Below are positions 1 through 8,758 of a stretch of 64,000 nt of DNA, piece by piece. The number at the start of each line of letters is the position of its first letter. The stretch's first letter is position 1. The notes beneath the pieces are model-generated. The model did not search any database. It saw only the letters and a program-made list of their open reading frames with translations, and was not told the DNA's origin. The stretch covers positions 1 to 64,000 of the forward strand of contig JAFGVI010000118.1 in the NCBI GenBank assembly GCA_016938065.1, given 5' to 3'. The DNA comes from Deltaproteobacteria bacterium (GTDB taxonomy: Bacteria > Desulfobacterota > Anaeroferrophillalia > Anaeroferrophillales > Tharpellaceae). The translations under genes and the position numbers were made by a program.

Positions 1-120
1 AAAAAGCTTAGAGCCACGATTTAATAAATCGGAGGTACAGGAAATCTACGTTTTCCTCTTGACTTTACTTATCATAGATGACCCCATTGCTCCATTGCTC
101 GTTCGTATCAGCTTAAAAGG

Positions 121-164
121 GAGCAAGTGAGAAAAACCAGGGTCTGCCCCCGGCTTTCTTGCTC
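121..164. terminator. imperfect hairpin after the last pilin gene
   Basis: GAGCAAG at 121-127 is the inverse complement of CTTGCTC at 158-164, with an AAA/TTT and a GGG/CCC pairing inside. The hairpin overlaps the stop codon of the minus-strand pilin gene and could end its transcript. Its loop carries a word (CCAGGGTCTGCCCC) of the kind often seen near REP/RAYT elements, but no transposase is visible. The other bases of 1-163 hold only a small palindrome at 17-31 and no gene. Confidence 0.35.
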
Positions 165-784
165 TAATTCAGCTTTGCCATAAAAATACCGTTGCGTATT
201 TCTGCAACTGTTGTCCCGGCCCCCTGACCAGCATAAAAATCAGTATTAGAGGTACAATCTGTGCCCTGAAAAAGTAAAGCAAAAAGAGTCAACCCGCCAT
301 CAAGAACGGATTTACAGCAAATAGCACCTGGAACCGGCGCACTTGCTCCAGGTAAATTAGACGCCACAAAAACACTGGCACCGTTAAATGGATTCCGTGG
401 AATCCTACTAGGATCAATTACAGCAGAAACAGTGTTTTCAGGTGTTACATCAGTCGTTCCGGTTCCCAATCTTCGACCAACTACAACTTTAGTGGTATTA
501 GCCCAGTTGTTAGCATTAGTCGCAGCTGCAAGCCAACCTGTCAGAGTGTCGTAATAGGCCTTCATTGAACAGTCACAGTCATCATTTTGGGCCAATAAAC
601 TGTTTTCAGCCCAATTACTGGCAAAAGCAACCAGTTCCGTCCCATTCTGCCGGACCAGCGTGTACTTCGAATCGACATTTGCCCGCCAGGCGCGGGGGAC
701 GATGACGGCCAGCATGATGCCCATGATGACCATGACCAGCAGCATCTCGATCAGGGTAAAACCTCTTTCATCTTGCTTCTTCAT
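164..784 (-). CDS. type IV prepilin-like protein, Cys-rich body (MSHA-type)
   Basis: This 206-residue protein has a class III prepilin signal: a short charged leader ending in G, then FTLIE and a hydrophobic helix (about residues 9-30). Prepilin peptidase would cleave after the Gly and methylate the Phe. The body after the helix is Ser/Thr/Asn-rich with Cys in pairs (DDCDCS, ICCKS, TDCTS), suggesting disulfides outside the cell. AAGGAG lies just upstream of the ATG. It follows a second prepilin and mshG/E-like genes, so it is likely a major or minor pilin of this locus. It shares with the upstream pilin the pattern PRAxRAxxDxKxxxVRQxG and a C-terminal GIF(M/V)A(K/R)L, so the two are paralogues. 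Confidence 0.85.
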   Translation of the reverse strand: MKKQDERGFTLIEMLLVMVIMGIMLAVIVPRAWRANVDSKYTLVRQNGTELVAFASNWAENSLLAQNDDCDCSMKAYYDTLTGWLAAATNANNWANTTKVVVGRRLGTGTTDVTPENTVSAVIDPSRIPRNPFNGASVFVASNLPGASAPVPGAICCKSVLDGGLTLFALLFQGTDCTSNTDFYAGQGAGTTVAEIRNGIFMAKLN

Positions 785-918
785 TTTCCTTACTCCTTTT
801 TTAAACAGTTTAGGTTAATCTTGCAAAATAACTCTAGATTTTTAACTTAATCTTGCTCCAGATTCGTTTCCTCTTGCTCTATAAGATGCCTGATTTCAGT
901 TTCGAGTTTATGTGACCC

Positions 919-944
919 GATGTAAGGACTTGATGTAAGGACTT
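919..944. repeat. 13-bp direct repeat, two perfect copies
   Basis: GATGTAAGGACTT occurs twice back to back (919-931 and 932-944) in the 256-bp spacer between the two pilin genes. The spacer also holds a 37-codon plus-strand ORF from 961 with no recognisable ribosome site or homology, which I do not call. The repeat may be simple slippage. No function is evident. Confidence 0.7.
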
Positions 945-1040
945 AAGGATACAATCCGCTCATGGAAATCAAGCAATATTTTCTGAATCATCTGTTTATC
1001 CCTAAGCACTGCACCACAAACTATATAAAAAATTTCAAAA

Positions 1041-1766
1041 CTAGCGCCCCGTCTGCCGCCTCTGCCAGTCAATAAGGTTCTCCTCTCTTCCCCCATCCTC
1101 CTGGTCGTCGTAGAGCCGGGCAACGAAGATGCCGTGGCGCAGGCCTTCGTAGGTTTCGTGATCCATGGCCCCGTACCAGCTGCCGCGCTCGGCATCTACC
1201 GCAACGGTTGCGGTATAGAGCAGGTAAAAGTTGAGATACTCCTTTAAAAGCGGATCGGGCTGGGCCGTAAGAAAAAGGAGACCCGGCTTTTTGCTCGGAA
1301 TCGGCACTTCATACTTTTCATAAACTACGGCTTCATCCCGAACCACCTGATCATCGTTGACGCTGGCAAAATAATCAACAAAGTTAAAGGGATTTTTAGG
1401 TCGCTGTTCAACCGGCAGGAGGGATTTAACCCCAGCAAAAGCCTCATTCCCGGTATACTTACCAGACAACTTATAACTTGTAAACCCCGGATCGGTCGAT
1501 TCTATATCCGTGTAAAGAAAATCCCGGGTTGTATAATTAGTCCTGCCGACCTGGTTACGGGCCTTATCTTCAGCCCAGGTCATAATCGCAGCGGCGATCT
1601 CGGAGCCGCACTGACGGACTTCGGCAAATTTGGCATCAAGCTGGGCTCTCTGCGCCCGCGGAATGATCAAAGCCAGGAGCAGACCGATAATCGCCATGAC
1701 TAAAAGGAGTTCAATCAGGGTAAAACCAGCCCTTTTTTTATCATCAGCTTTTGACATTACATTCAC
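1041..1766 (-). CDS. type IV prepilin-like protein (MSHA-type)
   Basis: A 241-residue prepilin with leader, GFTLIELLL cleavage/methylation site and a hydrophobic helix to about residue 35, followed by a mixed alpha/beta body. An ATG three codons in (1757) sits better behind the AAGGTG ribosome site and may be the true start; the leader is functional either way. It lies 12 bp after the mshG-like gene in the same operon. The region after the helix resembles that of the downstream prepilin (PRAQRAQLDAK, VRQCG) while the central body differs. It probably forms part of the pilus fibre or its initiation complex. No prepilin peptidase gene is in the window. Confidence 0.85.
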   Translation of the reverse strand: MNVMSKADDKKRAGFTLIELLLVMAIIGLLLALIIPRAQRAQLDAKFAEVRQCGSEIAAAIMTWAEDKARNQVGRTNYTTRDFLYTDIESTDPGFTSYKLSGKYTGNEAFAGVKSLLPVEQRPKNPFNFVDYFASVNDDQVVRDEAVVYEKYEVPIPSKKPGLLFLTAQPDPLLKEYLNFYLLYTATVAVDAERGSWYGAMDHETYEGLRHGIFVARLYDDQEDGGREENLIDWQRRQTGR

Positions 1767-1778
1767 CTTGAAATTTTC

Positions 1779-3017
1779 TCACATCCCACCGCCCGAGCCC
1801 ACTGAACTTGAAAGTTCAGAGACCAGATTGTAGAGCGGCAGCAGAATCCCCATAACCAGAGCCAGAGCCAGCCCGCCCATGGCAAAGAGCAAAAGCGGTT
1901 CGAGCATGGCTAAAGCGGTGGCGATTTTGCGTTCGAGATCTTCGCTGTAGTATTCGGCGACGAGGTTCATCTGTTCGGGCAGGGTTCCCGACTCCTCACC
2001 GACGGCAATCATCCGGATCGTCATACGCGGCACATAGCGACTCTCACGCAAGGCATCGGAAAATAGTGAACCTTCAATAATCTTCTGCCGGGCCCGTTCC
2101 ATAGTCTCCTGAAAGACGATATTGTTAATCGATAAGAGCGACATTTTAATGCCCCGAATAAGATCAATCCCGGCGTTACTGATCAAGGCCATATAGCGCA
2201 TGAAAAAAGCCATGCGCATCTGAATAAAGAGTTTCCCTAAAGGGGGCAGATTAAATTCAAGCCAGTCGAGATAGCGCTTGGTCTCATCCCGGCTGCGCAG
2301 AGCGACAAAAAGAATAATAAAGAGAATAATCCCCAACCCATACCAGTGTCCGCTGGCTTTAAACGATTCCGAAATCGCCATAATGACCTTGGTCACCGTC
2401 GGCAGCGGCACCTCAAACTGCTCTAAGAGTTCAAAGAGCGGCGGAAAAACCTTAGCCAGAAAAACATAGGCGGCCAGCAGCAGAGCGCCCATGATAAAGC
2501 AAGGATAGATCAGCGCTTTCCGTACATTGCGAATCAGCACATCAATTTTCTTATAGTGCACCGACATATCGGTGAGGGTGCGGTCAAGATTCCCGGATTC
2601 CTCGCCAATTTCAACCAGACTGACAAAAAGCCTGGGAAAGGCGCCGGTTTTGGTCAAAGCCTGGGAAAAACTGTCACCACCCATGATCTCGGCGACAATT
2701 TTTTTTAAGGCTTTTCTTAAAATTTTATTCTCGCTGTCAGCACCCAGTTCGTCGAGACTGCGAACCAGGGGCACCCCGGCTTTGAGCATTACCGAAAGAT
2801 TATTGCAGAATTCAATCAGATCCCGGCGGCTTAAGCTGCCGACGGCAAAACCCTCGAAACGACTTAAGAACAGTTTTAATCTGTCCTGGCGGGCTTCAAT
2901 CAGAAAAAGCCCTTCGGCGCTGAGGCGGGTGGCCAGCTGAACCTCGTCCCGGGCCTCCAGGCTGCCACTGATAATCGAGCCGTCAGCCCCGGCCGCTTTA
3001 TAAGCGAACTCCGGCAT
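1779..3017 (-). CDS. mshG: type II secretion/type IV pilus inner-membrane protein, GspF/PilC/MshG family
   Basis: At 412 residues it has the usual length of the PilC/GspF family. It has two repeats of the cytoplasmic helical T2SSF domain (about 70-195 and 270-395), each followed by membrane segments, three in all, and a short N-terminal domain. Family members form the platform that the assembly ATPase rotates to insert pilins. The ATG follows TAAGG. It sits between the mshE-like ATPase and the pilins, as in MSHA loci. The symbol is given by synteny and family; PilC or GspF would be equivalent names. Confidence 0.9.
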   Translation of the reverse strand: MPEFAYKAAGADGSIISGSLEARDEVQLATRLSAEGLFLIEARQDRLKLFLSRFEGFAVGSLSRRDLIEFCNNLSVMLKAGVPLVRSLDELGADSENKILRKALKKIVAEIMGGDSFSQALTKTGAFPRLFVSLVEIGEESGNLDRTLTDMSVHYKKIDVLIRNVRKALIYPCFIMGALLLAAYVFLAKVFPPLFELLEQFEVPLPTVTKVIMAISESFKASGHWYGLGIILFIILFVALRSRDETKRYLDWLEFNLPPLGKLFIQMRMAFFMRYMALISNAGIDLIRGIKMSLLSINNIVFQETMERARQKIIEGSLFSDALRESRYVPRMTIRMIAVGEESGTLPEQMNLVAEYYSEDLERKIATALAMLEPLLLFAMGGLALALVMGILLPLYNLVSELSSSVGSGGGM

Positions 3018-3051
3018 CAGTACCTTACAGGTTTTGGACTACAAGCCCGCA

Positions 3052-4707
3052 TTATTGAGTAACCCGCAGAATCTCATCAATGGTGGTAAGCCCGAGTTTT
3101 ACCTGATCCAGACCGTACTCGAACATCGTCACCATGCCATCTTTGATGGCCTGCTGTTTAATCGTTTCAATCGAAGCCTTGGTACTGACCAGCTCACTTA
3201 AACTGGGACCGATGGTCATGATCTCGTAAATACCGAGACGGCCATGATAACCGCTCTCATTACAGAGCTCACAGCCGCGCCCGCGAAAGAGCGGCCCGCC
3301 GGCATCAGGCCATCCGGCCAGACCGTAATCGGCGATCTCTTCCGCACTGAGCCGGTACTCCTCTCTGCAGTTGGTGCAGATCCGCCGGATCAGACGCTGA
3401 GCCACCACCGCCTTCAGGCTCGAAGGCAGAAGATAGGGTTCAACCCCGAGATCAAGCAGTCGGGCCACGGTCGAGGGCGCGTCGTTGGTATGAATGGTCG
3501 AGAGCACGAGATGACCGGTCATCGCCGCCTGCAGCGCCATTTCGGTGGTCTCCAGATCGCGGATTTCGCCGACCAGAATGATGTCTGGATCCTGGCGCAG
3601 AAAGGTGCGAATCGCCTGAGCGAATCCAAAATCGATCTTTTTATTAACCTGCGCCTGCTTGATCAACGGCATCTGATATTCAATCGGATCTTCGATGGTC
3701 AAAACATTTTTCTCCATGGCGTTGACCAGACGCAGCATCGCATAGAGGGTCGTGGTCTTGCCGCTGCCGGTGGGACCGGCAGCCAGGACAATGCCGAAAG
3801 GTATTCGGATCAGACGTTCGATCTTGGAGCGCAGCTCCTGACTCATACCCAGAGATTCAAGCCCCTGAGCGACACTAGATTTATCGAGAATGCGCAGAAC
3901 CGCATTCTCGCCATGATGGGTGGGAATCAGTGACGAACGGATATCGACCGACCGGCCGGAAAATTTAAACTGAATGCTGCCGTCCTGAGGCAGGCGGTTT
4001 TCAGCGATATTCATCCCTGAAAGAACTTTGATCCGGGTAATCAGGGGTACATGAATCTGCCGGGACATGACATACTCGCCGCGCATGATCCCGTCAACGC
4101 GAAAACTGATCCGCGTGATCATCTCTTCCGGACTGAAATGGATGTCGGTGGCCCGATCGCGAATGGCTTTAATAAAAATCAGCTCAAGCAGACGGATTAC
4201 CGGCGCCTCAACCTCCCCTTCGGCAATCTGCCCGCCGCTTAAGGCGGCGGCCAGATTAAGATTGACCTCTTCATCAATTGACGCCCCGAGACCGTATTGA
4301 AATTCAATCGTCTCCATCACCGATTCAAGATCGGCGGCATAAACCAGCACCGTCCGCCTGACCGCCCGGCGCAGGGCATCAATGGCAACGACATCGCTGG
4401 GATTATCCATCGCCACCTTGAGATTTTCTCCGTCGATGGCAAAAGGCATCAGACGGTAACGTTCGGCGAACATCTTATCAACCAGCTGTACGGCCGCCGG
4501 TTCGACAAAGGTAGTTTTGAGATCAACAAAAGGCAGATCATTGGAGATCGCAACCGCCCGGGAGAGCTCCTTGCGGTTAACAATGCCAAGCCGCAGCAGC
4601 ACGTTACCTAAAAGCTCACCCGTACTGCGCTGTTCTTTTAAAGCCAGACCGATCTGCTGCTCGGTCGCCATCCGTTCATCGGTTAGAACTTCACCTAAAC
4701 GCCGCAT
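3052..4707 (-). CDS. mshE: pilus assembly ATPase, PilB/GspE/MshE family
   Basis: Hexameric secretion ATPase that powers pilus extension. The first ~55 residues match the MshEN pattern, RLGxxL ... ALxxQ followed by LGxxLxxxG, known in Vibrio MshE to bind cyclic di-GMP. The Walker A motif GPTGSGKT lies near residue 312, the Walker B and Asp-box region DPDIILVGEIRD near 375, and a histidine box follows (STIHTND). A four-cysteine zinc site (CTNC and CELC) lies in the C-terminal third. The ORF track starts at a GTG (4710), but the next codon is an ATG at 4707, 8 nt after AAAGG, and is preferred. Upstream is the TPR mshN-like gene and downstream the mshG-like gene. Confidence 0.93.
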   Translation of the reverse strand: MRRLGEVLTDERMATEQQIGLALKEQRSTGELLGNVLLRLGIVNRKELSRAVAISNDLPFVDLKTTFVEPAAVQLVDKMFAERYRLMPFAIDGENLKVAMDNPSDVVAIDALRRAVRRTVLVYAADLESVMETIEFQYGLGASIDEEVNLNLAAALSGGQIAEGEVEAPVIRLLELIFIKAIRDRATDIHFSPEEMITRISFRVDGIMRGEYVMSRQIHVPLITRIKVLSGMNIAENRLPQDGSIQFKFSGRSVDIRSSLIPTHHGENAVLRILDKSSVAQGLESLGMSQELRSKIERLIRIPFGIVLAAGPTGSGKTTTLYAMLRLVNAMEKNVLTIEDPIEYQMPLIKQAQVNKKIDFGFAQAIRTFLRQDPDIILVGEIRDLETTEMALQAAMTGHLVLSTIHTNDAPSTVARLLDLGVEPYLLPSSLKAVVAQRLIRRICTNCREEYRLSAEEIADYGLAGWPDAGGPLFRGRGCELCNESGYHGRLGIYEIMTIGPSLSELVSTKASIETIKQQAIKDGMVTMFEYGLDQVKLGLTTIDEILRVTQ

Positions 4708-4761
4708 CACAAAAACCTTTTTCGGCCACGCCGAAAATCAGAGACAGGGTTGCCTGAAACG

Positions 4762-5979
4762 TTACTGCACATAAGCGGCCAGCAACTTGATCCGCTCACG
4801 AATCCGGCGTTCAAGAGCTGGATCGTTTTCCAGCATATGACTTTGCAAAGCCTCCTGATAGAGCCTGCAGGCCAGAGCAAAATCTTTCTCCTGCTCGCAG
4901 CAGGAGGCATAGGCCAGCAGAGCTTTCAGGTTGTGCGGATCAAGCGCCGTAAGATTACGATAATAGATTAAAGCTGCGCTCTTGTCGCCCTGTTTCCGGG
5001 CCAGCCAGGCCAGATTGTTCAGCGCACTGGATGATCCTGCATCAAGCAGCAGGGCATCGGCAAATAATTTCCGGGCGCCTTCATAGTCGCTGCCTTTAAG
5101 CGCAATCAGGCCCAGATTAACTTTCACCCGGGCATCTTGGGGGTCGTTGCGTCCGGCCCGGGCCAGAAGTTCACGGGCTTTGGCAAAATCGTTTTGCTCC
5201 AAGCTGATCACTGCCAGATTGAGCAACGCATCCTGATATTTTCCATCAAGTGCCAGAACCCGGCTGAAATAGTAACGCGCCCGACTGTAGTTGCCGGCAT
5301 TCAAGGCGAGCACACCAGCCTGAAAAAGATGAGCCAGATCATCTTTGCCCTGCGCCGACGGCACCCGGGAGATGGCTGTTTTCTTTGATTCAGACTCCGG
5401 CCTTTCGTCCGCAACCGGCACTGAACTGATATGGACAGCGGCACTCTCCGCGGCCACATCTTTGCCTGCAACCCTTGCCTCAGCCCCGGCCGCTGCCAGG
5501 CCCGCCGCCTTTTCTGCAACCAGCCCCGATGAGCTCCTGTTTTCAGCCGGCAACGCTGCCGGCTGGGGTGACAATAAATTTTGATCCGGCGCTTGTGCGG
5601 TCATCATTGCGGGCTGAACCCGGGTTTGCGTTTGCTTTTCGGAACCGGTTCGCGCCTCAGCCGATAACGCTTTACGGTTTGCCGCCTGCGATCGCTGCAC
5701 CTCGTCTGCCGGACTTGCCGGTTCCTGATAGGGCGGTGCCGCGGAAGGTTCCGGCTCCGGTTCGGGCATCGTCAGAAAATAGCCCACACCGCCAGCCAGC
5801 AGCATAAAAACCAGCAGAATAACCGTTTTAAAAGAAACCTTCGGCGGCTCTTTGCCGGAACCTCTGCCGGGGCCTACGCTCCGTCCCGATTTCATGACCG
5901 GCGGCACGCCGACGGAAGCTGAGGGCTGCTCCTCTCTGGCAGCCCGGCTTTTTTTGAAATAATCATTAATCAGACTCAC
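4762..5979 (-). CDS. TPR protein with one membrane anchor, MshN-like
   Basis: A 405-residue protein with a short cytoplasmic N-terminus, one transmembrane helix (about 50-68), a long Ala/Pro/Glu-rich linker (about 75-210) and at least five tetratricopeptide repeats from about 215 to the end. This architecture and its place between the secretin and the mshE-like gene match MshN, a periplasmic TPR partner in MSHA pilus assembly. The start is GTG, overlapping the secretin stop as GTGA, so translation is likely coupled. The linker is low-complexity and probably spans the periplasm. The TPR assignment is firm; the mshN identity is by position. Confidence 0.8.
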   Translation of the reverse strand: MSLINDYFKKSRAAREEQPSASVGVPPVMKSGRSVGPGRGSGKEPPKVSFKTVILLVFMLLAGGVGYFLTMPEPEPEPSAAPPYQEPASPADEVQRSQAANRKALSAEARTGSEKQTQTRVQPAMMTAQAPDQNLLSPQPAALPAENRSSSGLVAEKAAGLAAAGAEARVAGKDVAAESAAVHISSVPVADERPESESKKTAISRVPSAQGKDDLAHLFQAGVLALNAGNYSRARYYFSRVLALDGKYQDALLNLAVISLEQNDFAKARELLARAGRNDPQDARVKVNLGLIALKGSDYEGARKLFADALLLDAGSSSALNNLAWLARKQGDKSAALIYYRNLTALDPHNLKALLAYASCCEQEKDFALACRLYQEALQSHMLENDPALERRIRERIKLLAAYVQ

Positions 5980-7544
5980 TTGTAAAACACCGTCGGGGTC
6001 AGCATGACCACCAGCTCAACCCGTTCATCTACATTTTTCTGGCGCCGGAAAAGTCTACCCAGCAGCGGGATATCTCCAACCAGAGGCACCTGAGAACTGT
6101 TGTTGGAATCGATTTCGGTAATCAGCCCTCCGATAATAATCGTTTTGCCGTCATCTACCCTGACAATTGTATCGGTCTGCCGTGTATTGATCACCGGCAC
6201 ATCAAAGGTGTTGTTATTATAACTGAAGGTCTTATATTCGGCCAACTCAGAAACCACAGGAATAATATGCAGAGTGATCACGCCGGCAGCATCAATCTGC
6301 GGCGTAATCCCCAGGGAAATGCCGGTATTCGCGGTGACGACTTCAGGCACAATAATTGTCTGATCATCATTGTTGCTTTGGGCCTGCCACTGCAGATAGG
6401 GAATCTGGCGACCGACCGTAATCACCGCCGACTGGTTGTTGAGGACACTGATCCGCGGCGAGGAAAGAACCTTGACATCACCCTGGGTCGCCAGGGCATC
6501 TAGAACCCCGTCGAGGACGTTGCGCCGCGAGGGATCACCCGTATACTGAACATTAAGTCCGGTCGCACCGCTGGCGAAATTGCTGGCGATGGAAAGGCTG
6601 CCGCTTTTGATGACATCGTTGGCCAAAAGATTCCAGTCAATGCCGTACTCGAAACCACTGCTTAAAGAGACCTGAATTATTTTAGCTTCAATGATTACCT
6701 GACGACGCAGCGCATCTTGCAGATCGTCGAGATATCGCTGCACCAGGGCCAGATTCTCGCGACGATCGGTAACCACAACAAGACCACCCATCGGGTTGAT
6801 CTCGACCCGGGCATCAGCCGAAAGCAGCGCCCCGGCACCCGAGGCCCCACCGGCACCGCCACTGCCCAGAGCTTTTTCAATTTTTTCCCAGACCTTGAGA
6901 TAGTCGCCACTGGTTTCGGTTGAAATCTCGAACCCCCCGGCGCCGCCGGAGGAACCGCCGGGACCGCTGTTACCGGAAGCACTGTCTCCCCCACTCTCCC
7001 CGCTGTTGGAAACCAGACTGTAATCAAAGTGAAAAACTTTGGTTTCAAAGGCCAGAACCGTCAGAATATTTTCTTTGATCGTATAAAAATTTTCACAGGA
7101 ATCAAGAATCAGCGACAGTGCCTGGCGCAGGGAAAGATCACTGAATTCAACGGAAATCGGATAACTGCGGTCAACCCCTTTTCCCAGCACCAGATTAAGG
7201 CCGGCTTCCCGGGCCAGACCGAAAAGCACCCCTTCGAGCGGCGCCCCCCGGGTCGAAAGGGAAAAGAGCATTTTTTCAAAAGGCAGTTGTCCGGCCATCG
7301 CCGCTTCCGGCGTCAACTCCGCCAGTGCCGGCAGATGCCCGGGGGAACGTTGCAGGGCCGTACCGGCATAAGCCCCGTAGGGCAGACGCGGCTCCCGGGT
7401 CGGGGTAATGCCGCCGCTGTTCCCAGCCGGCCCCGGCACCGACGCCGCACAACCGAGCAGTTGCAGACACAGCAAAAGGCCGAGAAAAAAAACCGGAACG
7501 GGGAGAAAATCAGACACCATGATCCTCTTGCATCGATTAATCAT
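5976..7544 (-). CDS. mshL: outer-membrane secretin, MshL/PilQ/GspD family
   Basis: A 522-residue lipoprotein secretin. The signal peptide ends in the lipobox LLGC. An STN-like domain follows (about 85-170), then secretin N-domains carrying two Gly/Ser-rich loops (about 180-205 and 225-240). The C-terminal secretin domain (about 285-522) ends with the family hallmark VPLVGDIPLLGRLF near the terminus. It forms the outer-membrane pore for the pilus. The start overlaps the preceding gene by 8 bp; an ATG eight codons later is possible but would still leave the lipobox. MshL is the nearest name by gene order. Confidence 0.92.
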   Translation of the reverse strand: MINRCKRIMVSDFLPVPVFFLGLLLCLQLLGCAASVPGPAGNSGGITPTREPRLPYGAYAGTALQRSPGHLPALAELTPEAAMAGQLPFEKMLFSLSTRGAPLEGVLFGLAREAGLNLVLGKGVDRSYPISVEFSDLSLRQALSLILDSCENFYTIKENILTVLAFETKVFHFDYSLVSNSGESGGDSASGNSGPGGSSGGAGGFEISTETSGDYLKVWEKIEKALGSGGAGGASGAGALLSADARVEINPMGGLVVVTDRRENLALVQRYLDDLQDALRRQVIIEAKIIQVSLSSGFEYGIDWNLLANDVIKSGSLSIASNFASGATGLNVQYTGDPSRRNVLDGVLDALATQGDVKVLSSPRISVLNNQSAVITVGRQIPYLQWQAQSNNDDQTIIVPEVVTANTGISLGITPQIDAAGVITLHIIPVVSELAEYKTFSYNNNTFDVPVINTRQTDTIVRVDDGKTIIIGGLITEIDSNNSSQVPLVGDIPLLGRLFRRQKNVDERVELVVMLTPTVFYK

Positions 7545-8190
7545 TTTTCACACTTTTTTTATCCGTGGTAAGAAGAGGTTCCAGACGGCGCATAAGTTCA
7601 CTCAGGGCCGCTTTCTGTTTTTCCGGAGCGACATTTTCCGACACAGTTTTTACTTTTTTCTTAGCTTCGGGCAAGGAGAGCGTCGCTGTCGTATAAACCC
7701 CCAGCGGCGCCAGCACGGTCTTTCCGGAACTTAACAAACTGACCCCCGCTTCGGTGATACGAGTTATGCGATAACCTTTAAAAAATTCACCCTCGTACAC
7801 CAGCACATTATCGAGCAGAGCACTTCTCTGCTGCTCGCCGATCATCAGCATCTGTACCTGAGGCAGAAAAACCTCCCTGTCGGCCGACTCACTGCCGGCC
7901 GACGGCGCTTTCCGTGCAGCGGTTTCGGCAGCCAGAAATGGATTTCGCAAAGCCTCCCGCACCGGCAGAGGGGCTCTGACTTCAGCTTTAAGCGCCGCCA
8001 TCTCTCTGATCAGATCCATGGTCGTCGCTACCTGTTGCGCCGGAGGCGGTGACGGCATCTGCTCAATCGTCGGCGGCGGCTCAGGAACCGGCAGATGCAG
8101 AGCCAGGCGGGGCTGAACCAGATAGAGGTTAACCAGAACCACACCTATGACCACCACCCCGAAAAACAGCAGCACCGAAGATTGACGCAT
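7537..8190 (-). CDS. pilus assembly protein with PilP/GspC-like RNPF motif (MshK-like position)
   Basis: 217 residues: one N-terminal membrane helix (about 5-27), a Pro-rich linker, a short helical stretch, the motif RNPFLAAE near residue 85, then a small beta-rich domain (LLDNVLVYEGEFFKGYRITRIT) resembling the periplasmic domain of PilP/GspC, and a charged Lys-rich tail. PilP-type proteins link the inner-membrane alignment complex to the secretin, and this gene directly precedes the secretin. Its position corresponds to mshK in MSHA loci. Sequence similarity is only at motif level, so the specific family remains open. Confidence 0.6.
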   Translation of the reverse strand: MRQSSVLLFFGVVVIGVVLVNLYLVQPRLALHLPVPEPPPTIEQMPSPPPAQQVATTMDLIREMAALKAEVRAPLPVREALRNPFLAAETAARKAPSAGSESADREVFLPQVQMLMIGEQQRSALLDNVLVYEGEFFKGYRITRITEAGVSLLSSGKTVLAPLGVYTTATLSLPEAKKKVKTVSENVAPEKQKAALSELMRRLEPLLTTDKKSVKND

Positions 8191-8194
8191 GGCG

Positions 8195-8758
8195 CTACTC
8201 TCCCGCCCGCGGTTGAACCAGAAGAAGTTTATCCGGGATCATCAGACTGACGGAAAGCTCACCGGCAACCCGACCCTGCCCCGGACTGCTGTTTAAATGC
8301 AAACGCTCAACCCGCAGCGGATAAGTTTTCTGCATCAGCAGATAGTCCAGGAAAAAATCCGCTTCAGCCACGGTCGAAAAGTTGAAACGGAAACTGAAAT
8401 CACTGGCTCTCAAAGGTACCGGAGTTTTGACAAACTGCAACTGCCGGCGCATAACCACTTGCGCTCCAACCGCGGCCAGAGCCTGAGCATGGAGAAAATC
8501 AAGAAACCCGGCAAAAACCGCTTCCGGATCCGCAAAACCCATCAGTACGGAAGCCGGAATATTGGCAATAACCTGTCGGTAGTGTTCAAGTTCACGCTTC
8601 AACTTCTCCTGCGTCAGTGTCATCTGCCGCGAGGATGATTCGAGATTGCTGATCCCGGCCTGCAGCATCCTGATATCGGCTTTATCCCCGCGCCCCAGAA
8701 GCAGTACCTGCAAAATCGCCAGCAGCACCAGCAATACAATAATAAATCTATATTGCAT
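8195..8758 (-). CDS. PilO/GspM-like inner-membrane pilus assembly protein (MshJ-like)
   Basis: The track start (8830) lies deep inside the upstream gene; I choose the ATG at 8758 (187 aa), behind GGAG, giving MQYRFIIVLL, a membrane helix right at the N-terminus. A coiled-coil stretch (about 30-75) and a ferredoxin-like PilO/GspM fold follow, typical of proteins that pair with PilN. The gene overlaps the end of the PilM/PilN-like gene by 11 bp and precedes the RNPF-motif gene, matching pilN-pilO-pilP and mshI-J-K order. Family identity is inferred from architecture and order. Confidence 0.65.
   Translation of the reverse strand: MQYRFIIVLLVLLAILQVLLLGRGDKADIRMLQAGISNLESSSRQMTLTQEKLKRELEHYRQVIANIPASVLMGFADPEAVFAGFLDFLHAQALAAVGAQVVMRRQLQFVKTPVPLRASDFSFRFNFSTVAEADFFLDYLLMQKTYPLRVERLHLNSSPGQGRVAGELSVSLMIPDKLLLVQPRAGE

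Noticed and set aside
122-164. REP/RAYT mobile element at the left edge
   Set aside because: Only one suggestive word and a hairpin; no transposase or second copy in the window.
961-1074. 37-codon plus-strand ORF in the pilin spacer
   Set aside because: Overlaps the pilin end, no ribosome site, no similarity to anything I recognise.
908-1195. minus-strand 95-codon ORF overlapping the prepilin 3' end
   Set aside because: Out-of-frame shadow of the pilin gene; no ribosome site or recognisable domain.
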